Below are positions 49,857-59,562 of a DNA stretch of 64,000 nt, one piece after another. The stretch lies in NCBI RefSeq assembly GCF_000754815.1, contig NZ_KN150747.1, forward strand, positions 2,139,908 to 2,203,907, in the 5' to 3' direction. This stretch comes from Yersinia ruckeri ATCC 29473 (GTDB lineage: Bacteria > Pseudomonadota > Gammaproteobacteria > Enterobacterales > Enterobacteriaceae). The notes under the pieces are model-generated. The model had not been told where the DNA came from, did not search any database, and was given only the letters and a program-made list of their open reading frames with translations. Both the position numbers and the translations under genes were made by a program. Each line of letters opens with the position of its first letter. Position 1 is the stretch's first letter.

Positions 49857-50174
49857 TCAATGACGTAATCTCGGTGCCTGTAATTGATCACGTATTGATA
49901 CCGCCAATTCATCCAGAGACGGTTGATCAGGATGTGCGTCCTGCGTTTCATAGGTTAACTGTGCTTCTGCCAGATAGGTATGTATCGGCTGGCCTTCATC
50001 ATCTTCCATCACCACGTGGTACCAAGGAGCCAGACGCAGGGTATCGCTGTTGACGACGTCTTCAGGTTGAGGTTGGTTTAGGGAGTATTCGGGGTCAATA
50101 TCAATAACTACCCCCAAAAAGCCGAGCAGTTTGTGACGAACCTGCTGACCAATACCGAATTTGCTGGCGATCAT
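49857..50174 (-). CDS. hspQ: HspQ, heat-shock protein and Lon specificity factor
   Basis: 105 residues, the E. coli length, starting [19 protein letters not shown] and including [21 protein letters not shown]. It is a small YccV-like SH3-like fold; in E. coli and Yersinia pestis HspQ enhances Lon degradation of selected substrates. Note that sulA, a Lon substrate, is in this window. It has the AGGAGGT-type ribosome site on the minus strand. Confidence 0.97.
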   Translation of the reverse strand: MIASKFGIGQQVRHKLLGFLGVVIDIDPEYSLNQPQPEDVVNSDTLRLAPWYHVVMEDDEGQPIHTYLAEAQLTYETQDAHPDQPSLDELAVSIRDQLQAPRLRH

Positions 50175-50236
50175 GGTAACCTCCTGAAAAACATTACACT
50201 GCCTTCATATATGAGGGCAGTGCAGAACATTTCAAG

Positions 50237-51424
50237 TTACATCACCCGACAAGCAAATCCTTTCAGGTACAAACCTTCCGGATAAGTCGCAATGACGGGA
50301 TGGTCGGCTGCCTGACGGAACTGCTCTACAAATTGTATATCACAACTTGCATCTAGCGCGGCATCCGCCAAAATTTTCTGGAACAAATCGTTTGGCATTA
50401 AACCTGAACAGGAGAAGCTCAGTAAAATACCGCCGGGACGCAGCAGTTGTAGCGCCAACATATTGATATCTTTATAACCACGACAGGCACTGGCTAACTG
50501 GTTTTTATTTTCAACGAATTTCGGCGGATCCATGATGATCATGTCGAATTTCTCACCCTGCGTGCGGTAATGACGCAGCAATTGGAAGACATCGTCGCGA
50601 ATAAATTCTGCTTTGCTCAGATCCAACTGGTTTAATTCCACATTCTGTTTGGCAATATCCAGCGCTGCCTGAGAAGTATCCACGCTGATAACCTGCTCAC
50701 ATCCGCCCATTAACGCAGCAACCGCGAAGGCTCCAGTGTATGAGAAGCAGTTCAGAACCCGGCGGCCTTTGGCGTAGTTACGTGCCGCTAGACGGCTGTC
50801 ACGTTGATCCAGATAAAATCCGGTCTTATGGCCCTGTTGGATATCAACCAACAGTTTCATTCCGTGTTCCTGAATCGGCAGTAGAGCTGGTGGAATATCG
50901 CCGAGAATTGGGCCTTGGGTCAGTTCCATGCCTTCTTTTTTACGCACTGATACATCGGAACGATCGTAAATAGAGCAATCTGGGTAGCAATGCTGTAATG
51001 CCGCAACCAGCGCTTCGCGATGATATTCAGCACCGGCAGACAATAATTGCAGTACGAAGAAGTTTTGGAAACGATCGATAGTCACACCGGGTAAACCATC
51101 AGACTCACCGGCGATCAGGCGATAACTGTCTAATCCATCACGCTGGGCGATCCAATCGCGCCAGCTTTGTGCACGTTGCAGCCGTCGGATAAAGAAGGCG
51201 TTATCGATGGACTCATCCTGCATGAATGTCCAGACACGGGCACGTAACTGAGATTCTGGCGAGTAGGCACCGCGAGCCAGCCATTTGCCTTGGCTGTCCA
51301 TAATATCAATGGTTTCGCCTGGTAACGGCTTGCCTTCAATACGTTCAACGGCACCGGAAAATACCCACGGATGACGGCGAATCAAGGACTTTTCGCGTCC
51401 TTTGGCTAGAAATAAACGGTTCAT
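50237..51424 (-). CDS. rlmI: RlmI, 23S rRNA m5C1962 methyltransferase
   Basis: 395 residues (E. coli 396). An N-terminal PUA domain (about 1-70, [19 protein letters not shown]), an EEHEE-type middle region, and a SAM domain with [17 protein letters not shown] and the catalytic IIMDPPKF; the C-terminal SCSCSGL holds the catalytic cysteine region. It precedes hspQ by 62 bases on the same strand. Confidence 0.97.
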   Translation of the reverse strand: MNRLFLAKGREKSLIRRHPWVFSGAVERIEGKPLPGETIDIMDSQGKWLARGAYSPESQLRARVWTFMQDESIDNAFFIRRLQRAQSWRDWIAQRDGLDSYRLIAGESDGLPGVTIDRFQNFFVLQLLSAGAEYHREALVAALQHCYPDCSIYDRSDVSVRKKEGMELTQGPILGDIPPALLPIQEHGMKLLVDIQQGHKTGFYLDQRDSRLAARNYAKGRRVLNCFSYTGAFAVAALMGGCEQVISVDTSQAALDIAKQNVELNQLDLSKAEFIRDDVFQLLRHYRTQGEKFDMIIMDPPKFVENKNQLASACRGYKDINMLALQLLRPGGILLSFSCSGLMPNDLFQKILADAALDASCDIQFVEQFRQAADHPVIATYPEGLYLKGFACRVM

Positions 51425-51733
51425 AATAATCTTTTATAATCAATTCGTTGGGATCAATAAGTCATTATCGATCAAAAAATAGGTGGTCATCATATAGTAA
51501 TATCAATCAGCTCACTACCTCGGCTGTTTTGAATGCGGCCAGTGAATGGCCCCCATTTGTGGGGAAATGGCGGGAAAGGTTAGTGTATTATTTACTCTAC
51601 TACCTGTCTTCCCCACCTGAGAGCTCATTGTCATGGTTTGTAAGCAGTCAGGTAGTTAAACGTAGAGTGGCCCAGAAATGTGGTCTAACTCGGGGGTAAA
51701 ACGGCATAAATAATCTGAAATGAGGAGATGATG
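51425..51733. other. 309-bp divergent rlmI-acyP gap
   Basis: It holds the promoters of two divergent genes. CCCCCATTTGTGGGG near 51550-51565 is a short dyad. No gene or RNA was recognised. Confidence 0.4.
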
Positions 51734-52012
51734 ATGCCAACTGTTTGCATTGCAGCCTATGTATATGGCGTAGTTCAGGGGGTGGGTTTTCGTTTTAGTA
51801 CTCAACATCAAGCGACCCTCCGCAATATTACCGGGTATGCAAGAAATATGGATGACGGTGGCGTAGAGGTCGTTGCCTGCGGTGATGTGGAGGCAATAGA
51901 GCAACTGCTAACCTGGCTGCGACAAGGGGGGCCACGACAGGCTCGGGTGGATCGGGTGCTGATAGAACCCCGGGCTGAAGAAGTATTCGATGGCTTTAAG
52001 ATTCGTTATTAA
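51734..52012 (+). CDS. yccX: YccX, acylphosphatase
   Basis: The third of three consecutive ATGs (51734) is spaced 7 bases from GAGGAG and gives 92 residues, the E. coli length. The acylphosphatase active site is intact: [14 protein letters not shown] (catalytic arginine) and [17 protein letters not shown] (catalytic asparagine). It hydrolyses acyl phosphates. The middle cysteines found in E. coli are only partly kept. Confidence 0.96.
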   Translation: MPTVCIAAYVYGVVQGVGFRFSTQHQATLRNITGYARNMDDGGVEVVACGDVEAIEQLLTWLRQGGPRQARVDRVLIEPRAEEVFDGFKIRY

Positions 52013-52016
52013 ACCG

Positions 52017-52035
52017 ACTGGCCGCAGGGGCCAGT
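52017..52035. terminator. Short hairpin between yccX and tusE
   Basis: ACTGGCC and GGCCAGT form a 7-bp stem with a five-base loop 5 bases after the yccX stop, between convergent genes; no T run. Confidence 0.5.
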
Positions 52036-52056
52036 GGTAGTATGGGAATAATTGTA

Positions 52057-52386
52057 TCAGATGCATTTTACCGGTTTAGGTAAACCTGCAATTTTGGTCG
52101 CTTGTTTCGCAGGGCCTTTCGGGAAAAGGCGATACAGGTAGCGGCTGTTCCCTTTTTCTTCGCCGTATTTCTGCGACATGGCTTTGACCAGCATGCGAAT
52201 AGCGGGGGAGGTATTGAACTCCTGATAAAAAGCCCGAACAAATTGTATAACTTCCCAGTGCGGCTCGGTTAATGTGATCTCTTCCTGCGCGGCAAGAATT
52301 GGCGCGAGTGCTTCAGACCAGTCATCACTATTTTTCAGGTAACCCTGAGCATCGGTATCAATTATCCGCCCTTCAAACTCCAACAT
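52057..52386 (-). CDS. tusE: TusE, sulfur relay protein for tRNA 2-thiouridine
   Basis: The ATG at 52386 gives 109 residues, the E. coli length. The DsrC-type C-terminus GLPKPVKCI ends with the sulfur-accepting cysteine as the penultimate residue. TusE passes persulfide sulfur from TusBCD to MnmA for s2U34 of tRNA. Conserved [15 protein letters not shown] and [19 protein letters not shown] are present. Confidence 0.97.
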   Translation of the reverse strand: MLEFEGRIIDTDAQGYLKNSDDWSEALAPILAAQEEITLTEPHWEVIQFVRAFYQEFNTSPAIRMLVKAMSQKYGEEKGNSRYLYRLFPKGPAKQATKIAGLPKPVKCI

Positions 52387-52630
52387 ACGGCCTCGATTAT
52401 TCAAAAAAAACAAAATCAGCGGCTAATTTAGCAAATATTCCGCTGTATCCCAAAAATGTCTGTGATGGACAGTTGCTGGTGCGATACCCATATCTTGACG
52501 ATGAAACGATATTTTTTTATCGGGATGATGATTAATTCGACGCTTGCCTCGGTGACGATGAATTTTTGCTCAATTAAACCAAATCAGACTTTACAAGCTA
52601 TGTCGTGATGTTTATAGTGCGCCTCATTGC

Positions 52631-52718
52631 GGAGGGGTGGCCGAGTGGCTGAAGGCAACGGTCTTGAAAACCGTCGACGGGAAACCGTTCGAGAGTTCGA
52701 ATCTCTCCTCCTCCGCCA
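52631..52718 (+). tRNA. serT: tRNA-Ser (anticodon UGA)
   Basis: An 88-base tRNA with the class II long variable arm. GGAGGGG pairs with CTCCTCC (one G-U), TGGCCGAGTGG forms the D arm, the anticodon loop CTTGAAA gives UGA, GTTCGAATC is the T loop, and the 3' GCCA is encoded. It corresponds to E. coli serT, which also lies near tusE. Confidence 0.97.
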
Positions 52719-52740
52719 TCACTTCCTATTAATGTCTCAA

Positions 52741-52780
52741 TACCTCAATACCTCAATACCTCAATACCTCAATACCTCAC
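52741..52780. repeat. 8-bp tandem repeat (VNTR) after tRNA-Ser
   Basis: Four exact copies of TACCTCAA (52741-52772) are followed by TACCTCAC and preceded by a degenerate TGTCTCAA. It is non-coding and likely to vary in copy number between strains. Confidence 0.93.
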
Positions 52781-52998
52781 AGTCTCTTAGCGTGTAACTT
52801 CAATCTGATACGAAAATACTTCCTAAATATGACGTCAATGATGGTTTTTGCCATTCTGCCTGGATTATCTATCTATGGGGTTTTAAAAATGACTTATCCA
52901 GATGTTAGGTGGGGTAGTTTCTGGGATTCGGCTAGAAGAACGGGCTAAAAGAACAGCAGGTTATCAATGGTGTAATGTGTTAGGTAAACGACTCGTTT

Positions 52999-53031
52999 CA
53001 CCCACATAACAATAAGTTAATTATGTGGGTG
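52999..53031. repeat. 11-bp perfect inverted repeat
   Basis: CACCCACATAA and TTATGTGGGTG flank an 11-base loop in the gap between tRNA-Ser and the carbonic anhydrase. No T run is present, though it is 52 bases past the carbonic anhydrase stop and could serve as its terminator. The rest of 52719-53082 has no gene I can support. Confidence 0.65.
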
Positions 53032-53082
53032 ACGTCCTCCGGGACATAGGTTGTTCATTGGCAATATCAGCGGTACTGATTG

Positions 53083-53838
53083 TTAGCTGATAAATTCCGC
53101 CATACCGCCATTTAGCTGATACATTGCGCCAACAATTTTGATTTTTCCTTCGTTCTCTAGCCCACGCAGAATATCACTGCGCTCGCGGATATTTTTGATG
53201 GTATTCAGGACGTTGGTTTTTGCTACTGCGTCGACAAAATCATAGTTTTTACCTGACCGATCACCACTATATTCTGTGGCGGCAATCGCCGGTTTAATTT
53301 GGTCTAATAAACCGGTTAAATGCCCCAACTCCACATTATCAATCGCTCCACGAATGGCACCACAGGCGCTGTGCCCTAGCACTAACACGACTTTGGCTCC
53401 GGCTGCAGCGCAGGCGAATTCAAGACTACCCAGTAAATCATTATTGGCGATATTGCCGGCAACGCGACCATTAAAAGTTTCACCGATACCAGTATCGAAA
53501 ATAATTTCAGCCGGAGCGCGGGAATCAATGCAACTCAGAATCACCGCTGAAGGAAATTGCCCGCTGGCACTGGCGCGCTTCTGTGCCAGATAATCATGTT
53601 GCTGCATTTTGCCACTGCGGAAACGGCTATTCCCATCTTTCAATCCCTGAATGATTTGATCGGGTGTCAGTTTGTCGCGTTCTTCTTTGGTTAATGCTGC
53701 GGCGAAGGTTATTCCGGGGCTAGCTAAGCCTATGACTCCAGTGATACTTAGCACCGACATACCGATAGCGGCTTTTAGTAACGACCGGCGTGGGTTGGGT
53801 GGTTTTTTTGATAAATCTCTGGTAGGAATTGATTCCAT
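53083..53838 (-). CDS. Exported beta-class carbonic anhydrase
   Basis: The ATG at 53838, behind GAGGTAATAAAA, gives 251 residues. A twin-arginine signal (NPRRSLLKAAIG, residues 15-26), hydrophobic stretch and cleavage near TFAAA (44-48) point to Tat export. The zinc site is complete: C103, D105 and R107 in SCIDSRAP, and H156 and C159 in GHSACGA. It would interconvert CO2 and bicarbonate in the periplasm. No such gene occupies this place in E. coli. It lies next to a cation/proton antiporter gene; a pH role is conceivable but unproven. Confidence 0.9.
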   Translation of the reverse strand: MESIPTRDLSKKPPNPRRSLLKAAIGMSVLSITGVIGLASPGITFAAALTKEERDKLTPDQIIQGLKDGNSRFRSGKMQQHDYLAQKRASASGQFPSAVILSCIDSRAPAEIIFDTGIGETFNGRVAGNIANNDLLGSLEFACAAAGAKVVLVLGHSACGAIRGAIDNVELGHLTGLLDQIKPAIAATEYSGDRSGKNYDFVDAVAKTNVLNTIKNIRERSDILRGLENEGKIKIVGAMYQLNGGMAEFIS

Positions 53839-54176
53839 TTTTATTACCTCAGAGCAAATAAAAGCAGAGAACAAGGCTGGTTCGGTATAGCTATTAATAG
53901 CCACTATAAAATATAGTTTATTATTCGTACTGTTAGTGCGGGGGAACACAGCATTTTTGTATTGGGTTCTCTTGACTCATGAATGGGATAAACTTTCCAG
54001 CGACTTTGCCCAGTCATTTAATGGTTTCACTGGTTGTTTGACCGGTTTTTTGGCCGGTCAGGTTAGATTCTTGCCATTCAAATCACTAAACTCTCAATTA
54101 AATGGCTAACGCAGCAGACATGGATGGAGGCGATTGGGAGAATCCACAGGCAGAGTGCAATTGCCTGTGGCAGAGA
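53839..54176. other. 338-bp gap upstream of carbonic anhydrase
   Basis: It follows nhaP2 on the same strand. An inverted repeat CCACAGGCA/TGCCTGTGG at 54144-54170 lies 6 bases past the nhaP2 stop and may end that transcript. GACCGG/GCCGGTC dyads near 54035-54058 are short. No gene seen. Confidence 0.4.
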
Positions 54177-55904
54177 TTAGGCTTTATCGGTAATAATTTT
54201 CACCCCAACCTTACTGACGTGGTCAGCATCCATTTCGGCAATAGTCCAGGTTAATCCATCCCATTCGATCTGGTCACCAATAACCGGTTCGCCACCTAAT
54301 AGATAGATAACAAAGTTCCCCAAAGTTTGCTGGCCATCGACCCCTTCTTTCAGATTAAGGCCATATATTTGCGAGATATCCTCGAGTTTTGCATCGGCTT
54401 CCAGAATGAAATCACCGAAGAAACGCTCATCCAATGTGATCGTTGGCGATTGGCTGAATAGTTTACCCAATGCCGGTAAATCATGTTCCTGGCCAATAAC
54501 ACACAGAATATCGCCTTCTTTTAAACGGGTGCTACCGGTTGGGTGCAGGAGGTCTTTGCCACGGAACAACGCGGCAATTCGGGTTCCCTGCGGCATCTTC
54601 AGGTCGCGTAGCGCCGCACCAATACACCATTTTTCCGAACTAAGCTGATAAATGAACTGTTCCCACTGGCGGTTCATATCAATATCCAGCCCAATGCGGG
54701 AAATCGGTGCCAGCGCTGGCGGTACTACCAGTTTGGTTTTTCTGGCGGCAAAGGACAGGCTAGTACCTTGTAGCAGGAGAGAGACCAGAACCACAAAGAA
54801 TGCCACATTGAAAAACAGATGGGCGTTTGGTAGACCTGCCATCATCGGAAATACCGCTAAGATAACCGGTACTGCGCCGCGTAGACCGACCCAAGAAATA
54901 AAGATGCGCTCACGCAGGTTAAAACTGCGGAAAGGCAATAGCCCGATAAAAACGGAGAGCGGGCGGGCAAACAGAATCATCCAAAGTGACAGAATTAGCG
55001 CCGGAATGGCAATAGGCAGTAAATCACTGGGATTAAGTAACAGGCCGAGTACCAGGAACATGCCGATTTGGCTAAGCCACGCCAGCCCGTCAAAGGTTTG
55101 CAAAATACCTGAACGGTTGCGAATTGGCCGGTTGCCAAGCATCAGACCACACAGATAAACGGCCAGAATACCGCTGCCGTTGAGTGCGGTCGTTAGCGCA
55201 AAAATAAGAATACCGCCGCTGACGGCCAGCAATGGATATAGGCCGTTGGCCAGTTCGATACGGTTAATCAGTAATAATAACAGACTGCCACCGAGCAGCC
55301 CGATGACGATACCCAGGCCGAATTGCTGGAGTAAATGCACGATAAACATCCAGCTCAGGCTGGTTTCACCAGCGGAAATCATGGCAATCAGCGTAATGGT
55401 GAGGAATACCGCCATAGGATCGTTACTGCCAGATTCAATCTCTAGCGTGGCGCTGACGCGTTCGTTTAGGCCTTTGCCGCCTAACAAGGAGAACACCGCT
55501 GCGGCATCGGTGGAGCCGATGATCGCACCAATCAACATTCCCTGAATAATATCCAGATCAAATAACCAGGCGGCAGCCAGGCCGGTTAACCCGGCGGTAA
55601 TCATGACACCAACGGTTGCCAGTGAGAGTGCAGGCCACAGTGCCACGCGGAACGATGAGGCGCGGGTGCGCATTCCGCCATCTAGCAGGATGACGGCTAA
55701 AGCCAGATTACTGACCAAATAAGCAGCTGGATAATTATCAAAAGGAATCCCACCAATCCCATCGCCGCCTGCCAACATACCAATGGCAAGAAAGATAACC
55801 AAAATTGGAATGCCCAAACGTGATGACAGTGAACTGAGTAAAATACTTGCGCCCACCAATACTGCGCCGATCAAAAAGAGACTATTGATAGTGGTCGCGT
55901 CCAC
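54177..55904 (-). CDS. nhaP2: NhaP2/CvrA, potassium/proton antiporter (CPA1)
   Basis: 575 residues (E. coli CvrA/YcgO 578). About 12-13 membrane helices cover residues 5-385, with the ion site in [11 protein letters not shown] and the [12 protein letters not shown] helix. A soluble TrkA_C/RCK-like domain (about 400-480) and a CorC-HlyC domain follow. The family exchanges K+ (or Na+) for H+ and aids growth at low osmolarity or high K+. Confidence 0.96.
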   Translation of the reverse strand: MDATTINSLFLIGAVLVGASILLSSLSSRLGIPILVIFLAIGMLAGGDGIGGIPFDNYPAAYLVSNLALAVILLDGGMRTRASSFRVALWPALSLATVGVMITAGLTGLAAAWLFDLDIIQGMLIGAIIGSTDAAAVFSLLGGKGLNERVSATLEIESGSNDPMAVFLTITLIAMISAGETSLSWMFIVHLLQQFGLGIVIGLLGGSLLLLLINRIELANGLYPLLAVSGGILIFALTTALNGSGILAVYLCGLMLGNRPIRNRSGILQTFDGLAWLSQIGMFLVLGLLLNPSDLLPIAIPALILSLWMILFARPLSVFIGLLPFRSFNLRERIFISWVGLRGAVPVILAVFPMMAGLPNAHLFFNVAFFVVLVSLLLQGTSLSFAARKTKLVVPPALAPISRIGLDIDMNRQWEQFIYQLSSEKWCIGAALRDLKMPQGTRIAALFRGKDLLHPTGSTRLKEGDILCVIGQEHDLPALGKLFSQSPTITLDERFFGDFILEADAKLEDISQIYGLNLKEGVDGQQTLGNFVIYLLGGEPVIGDQIEWDGLTWTIAEMDADHVSKVGVKIITDKA

Positions 55905-56169
55905 GGTGGCGGATCTCCTGGTTAGTGGATAAATAACGGGATATGGATAAACGAGTTAATTATACACAGAAAAGCGCGGTTTATTATGAAAGATATGACC
56001 TAATTCAAGACGTTAAATCCGCATTTTTTTAACGGTTTATCTTCGTCAGTTAGAAATAAAAAAGTTTATCTTATTCAGGGAACATAGCGCTGGGCAGTTC
56101 TGGCGGGAAGAATACGAGGGTATTCACCCACACCACCCATGACGCAGTGGAGTGGGAGAAATACGGCAA

Positions 56170-56406
56170 TTAAGCCTGGTCGAGGGTGGTTATAGTGCGT
56201 TTGAGCAACTCGGTGACCAAGGTTCGTTCCGGTTCTGGAATATCAGAAAAGGTCAGTTGTGAAAGCTCGGTTACCAGTACGCTGCGATCTTTTCCATTTA
56301 TGGAGCTATCCAACGCGCTGCTAAGACGATTGACCAAGGCAAAAATGGCGGGGAACTCGGCGCTGATATCGGCAGGGCTCTTCCCAGTTGTGTCTGGTGT
56401 ATTCAT
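56170..56406 (-). CDS. Uncharacterised 78-residue protein
   Basis: The ATG at 56406 is preceded by AGAGGA at a good distance; a GTG one codon up also fits. The protein is acidic to neutral, predicted mostly helical (FPAIFALVNRLSSALDSSI, ERTLVTELLKRTITTL), with no membrane segment, cysteine or known motif. I do not recognise it. It sits alone between nhaP2 and opgC, on their strand. Codon usage looks like its neighbours, so it is probably real. Confidence 0.65.
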   Translation of the reverse strand: MNTPDTTGKSPADISAEFPAIFALVNRLSSALDSSINGKDRSVLVTELSQLTFSDIPEPERTLVTELLKRTITTLDQA

Positions 56407-56574
56407 CACTAATCCTCTGTGTTGTCACTGCGAGTGAAACAAATCCCAATGACTGCTTCTCAGTACCAATGCCCAGTTTAACGGGCATACAGTGAGTGTT
56501 TTCGATCCCGCTCTCTGTATGAGGGTTGAACAGTGTAGTCGTTTTATGCCTCTAACGGTATGGTCACTTTCATA

Positions 56575-57738
56575 TTACTTGGTAATAACATTATGCGATA
56601 AGCACATAGTGGAACTGTGCCGGCCAGAAAAGAGGAATGTCAGCAATGGAATGCGTAAGTGAATTTCATACAATAGCAATGCAATAGGCAACACGAATAG
56701 CAGGCCTAGAAAGAATCCCAGAGCATTATTATGAATGTGTGGCGTAATAAAGGCACCGTAAATCAAAGTCAAAGGATGATGAACCAGATAGATAAACAGT
56801 GACGCATTCACCAGATAGGTGACGCCGACAGACGAAAAATTGAGTAGGCGGTAGCCCAGCGAAAACACTACGTTAGTCATAGTGATGCCCATCAGCATTT
56901 TGATCATGATCTCCAACTCAGAGGAGTAATAAGTTGGCGTGTTGAGCTGCAGGTTGAAACAATAGGCGGCTAACAGGATAAGAGAACTGATTAACGCACC
57001 GTAGGAAAACTTTAGAAACAATTCTTTTAGCGCGGTGTATTTAAAACTGAATGCGCCCAGAATAAAAAATGGAAGATAGAACACTGTCTCCATCACCACA
57101 AAATTAAAGACGCTATTAAAAAGTAATTCTGGGTTAAGTATAAATATTATTCTGTGTATTCCCGAATAGAATAAAGAGAATACAAAGAAAATCAGTGAGA
57201 TTTTTCCTAAACCATTCAGTTTATTAATCACACCAATGACGGAGTAGTTGATATTTTTAATCTTATTGAATAGATAAATTCCCATGATGGTTAGTAAGAC
57301 CAGCGATAACAAAAACCACAGATGCGAAACACCTTCCCAAATAGCAATATTTATTTTTTGATAAAGTGTAAAAGAATCCCATTCCTGCAATTTATCCGTG
57401 TAATGTTTGAGCAGGAAAAATTGTGGCAGGGTAATCAGCGGGATTGCGGTTAGCAGCGGTATGGCGATTCGTTCCAGGCGAACTTTTAGCCAGCGGCGCT
57501 GTTCATAGCGTTCATAAAGCATAAAAGAGAAATAGCCGGAAATAACGAAGAAAACCTGCATACGAAAGGCGTGGATAACATCGTTCAGTAGCGTGAGTGA
57601 CGACGATGGGATGCTGCTATTTACCGCCCAATGATGGCTGGAGTAAATCAGAGAAAGATGAAAAGGAATGCCCAACAGCATCAAATAGGCGCGAATAGCG
57701 TCCAGAAAGTATTCCCGTTGTTTAGTGCTTTTTTTCAT
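56575..57738 (-). CDS. opgC: OpgC, osmoregulated periplasmic glucan succinyltransferase
   Basis: 387 residues (E. coli 385), about 10 membrane helices, acyltransferase-3 family. The N-terminus QREYFLDAIRAYLMLLGIPFHLSLIY carries the conserved arginine and histidine of the family. OpgC adds succinyl groups to periplasmic glucans made by OpgGH. It is divergent from opgG over 255 bases, as in E. coli. AT content is somewhat higher in its central part. Confidence 0.95.
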   Translation of the reverse strand: MKKSTKQREYFLDAIRAYLMLLGIPFHLSLIYSSHHWAVNSSIPSSSLTLLNDVIHAFRMQVFFVISGYFSFMLYERYEQRRWLKVRLERIAIPLLTAIPLITLPQFFLLKHYTDKLQEWDSFTLYQKINIAIWEGVSHLWFLLSLVLLTIMGIYLFNKIKNINYSVIGVINKLNGLGKISLIFFVFSLFYSGIHRIIFILNPELLFNSVFNFVVMETVFYLPFFILGAFSFKYTALKELFLKFSYGALISSLILLAAYCFNLQLNTPTYYSSELEIMIKMLMGITMTNVVFSLGYRLLNFSSVGVTYLVNASLFIYLVHHPLTLIYGAFITPHIHNNALGFFLGLLFVLPIALLLYEIHLRIPLLTFLFSGRHSSTMCLSHNVITK

Positions 57739-57993
57739 AGATATTCACTACTTATTATAACATTTAGAATAACGCGCTTATTTTGCCAGCAATGCATAAA
57801 GCCGAATGTAAAACCCTACTATAGTGATTAATATTTTTCCATAGCGTATTCCAATGGGGCTTGATAGGCTTATGATTAGCTCGACGTTTAAATAATAGCC
57901 ATAAACATAAAATCAGGATTTATCATATTGTCGCAAGACAGGATAATCCATTAATATTGAGTTAAGAATTTAAGCACCCGTACAGGGGGAATT

Positions 57994-59562
57994 GTGCCAG
58001 TTAATATTTTATCTAAAGGCCTTTATGCGAATCACGCTAAATGGCTGAGTGTTGCTTTATTGTTATCTTTTTTCTCTTCAGCGGCTTCGGCATTTACTTT
58101 GGAGGATGTGGCAAAACAGGCCCAGAGTCTGGCGGGTAAAAGTTATGAAGCACCAAAGAGTAACCTGCCATCGCAATTCCGCGAAATGAAATTTGCCGAC
58201 TATCAACAAATTCAGTTCAATCACCAGAAGTCTTACTGGAATAAACTGAAAACACCTTTTAAGTTAGAGTTTTATCATCAGGGGATGTATTTTGATACGC
58301 CGGTGCAAATCAATGAAATCACCGCCAAGCGTGTTACACCGATCAAATACAACCCAGATTATTTTAATTTTGGAACCGTGAAACACGATCCTGATGCCGT
58401 CAAAAAACTCGGTTTTGCCGGGTTTAAAGTGCTTTATCCGATTAATCAAGCGGATAAAAATGACGAAGTGATGAGTATGCTCGGTGCCAGTTATTTCCGC
58501 GTGATTGGTAAAGGGCAGGTTTATGGTTTGTCTGCGCGCGGCTTGGCGATTGATACCGCACTGGCTTCTGGCGAAGAGTTCCCACGTTTCCGCGAATTCT
58601 GGATCGAACGACCAAAACCGAATGACAAACACCTGGTGATCTATGCGTTGCTGGATTCGCCACGCGCCACAGGTGCCTATCGTTTCACCGTTTATCCGGG
58701 GCGCGATAGCACGATAGATGTACAGGCTAAGGTGTTCCTGCGTGACAAAGTCGACAAACTGGGTATTGCGCCATTGACCAGTATGTTCCTGTTTGGGGCG
58801 AATCAGCCGTCAAAAGTGCTGAATTACCGCCCAGCATTGCATGACTCCAATGGTTTATCGATTCACGCCGGAAATGGTGAGTGGATTTGGCGACCGTTGA
58901 ATAACCCTAAACACTTGTCCGTCAGCACTTATACCATTGAGAATCCGAAAGGCTTTGGTTTGCTGCAACGTGGGCGCGCATTCTCCCAGTATGAAGATTT
59001 GGACGACCGTTATGACTTGCGCCCAAGTGCCTGGGTAGAACCGCGTGGTGATTGGGGTAAAGGCAAGGTGGAGTTGGTGGAAATTCCTACGGCGGATGAA
59101 ACCAATGACAACATTGTGGCTTTCTGGTCACCGGATGTATTGCCAGATGCCAAACATTCGTTGGATCTGAACTACCGCCTGCACTTCACCCGCGACGAAG
59201 ATCAACTGTATTCTAATGAAGTGGGCTATGTAAAACAGACTTTGCGTTCTACCGGTGATGTTAAACAGTCGAATTTGATTCGTGAGCCTGATGGCAGCGT
59301 AGCGTTTCTGATTGACTTTATCGGCCCAGTATTCAGTTCTCTCGACCAGAATACCGCGCTGACTCCTCAGGTCAGCATTGATGATAACGGAGAATTGCTG
59401 GAGAGCAGCATTCGTTACAACCCGGAAACCAAAGGCTGGCGTTTAACACTAAGAGTTAAAGTGAAAGACGCGAAAAAACCGATAGAAATGCGGGCTGCAC
59501 TGGCTAACGGTGACAAGACTCTGACGGAAACCTGGAGCTATCAGCTACCTGCCAATGAATAA
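57994..59562 (+). CDS. opgG: OpgG, periplasmic glucan biosynthesis protein
   Basis: 522 residues from a GTG at 57994 behind AGGGGGA (E. coli 511 with a shorter start). A signal peptide ([17 protein letters not shown], about residues 17-34) is followed by the OpgG beta-sandwich domain: [22 protein letters not shown] and [19 protein letters not shown] are highly conserved. It shapes the beta-1,6 branches or cyclises/releases the glucan backbone. It overlaps opgH by 8 bases. Confidence 0.97.
   Translation: MPVNILSKGLYANHAKWLSVALLLSFFSSAASAFTLEDVAKQAQSLAGKSYEAPKSNLPSQFREMKFADYQQIQFNHQKSYWNKLKTPFKLEFYHQGMYFDTPVQINEITAKRVTPIKYNPDYFNFGTVKHDPDAVKKLGFAGFKVLYPINQADKNDEVMSMLGASYFRVIGKGQVYGLSARGLAIDTALASGEEFPRFREFWIERPKPNDKHLVIYALLDSPRATGAYRFTVYPGRDSTIDVQAKVFLRDKVDKLGIAPLTSMFLFGANQPSKVLNYRPALHDSNGLSIHAGNGEWIWRPLNNPKHLSVSTYTIENPKGFGLLQRGRAFSQYEDLDDRYDLRPSAWVEPRGDWGKGKVELVEIPTADETNDNIVAFWSPDVLPDAKHSLDLNYRLHFTRDEDQLYSNEVGYVKQTLRSTGDVKQSNLIREPDGSVAFLIDFIGPVFSSLDQNTALTPQVSIDDNGELLESSIRYNPETKGWRLTLRVKVKDAKKPIEMRAALANGDKTLTETWSYQLPANE

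Noticed and set aside
52829-52948. 39-codon frame MTSMMVFAILPGLSIYG... after tRNA-Ser
   Set aside because: No ribosome site and no recognisable family; too short to support.
52631-53082. Integrated element at tRNA-Ser
   Set aside because: No integrase, no repeated tRNA 3' end and no foreign-looking genes downstream.
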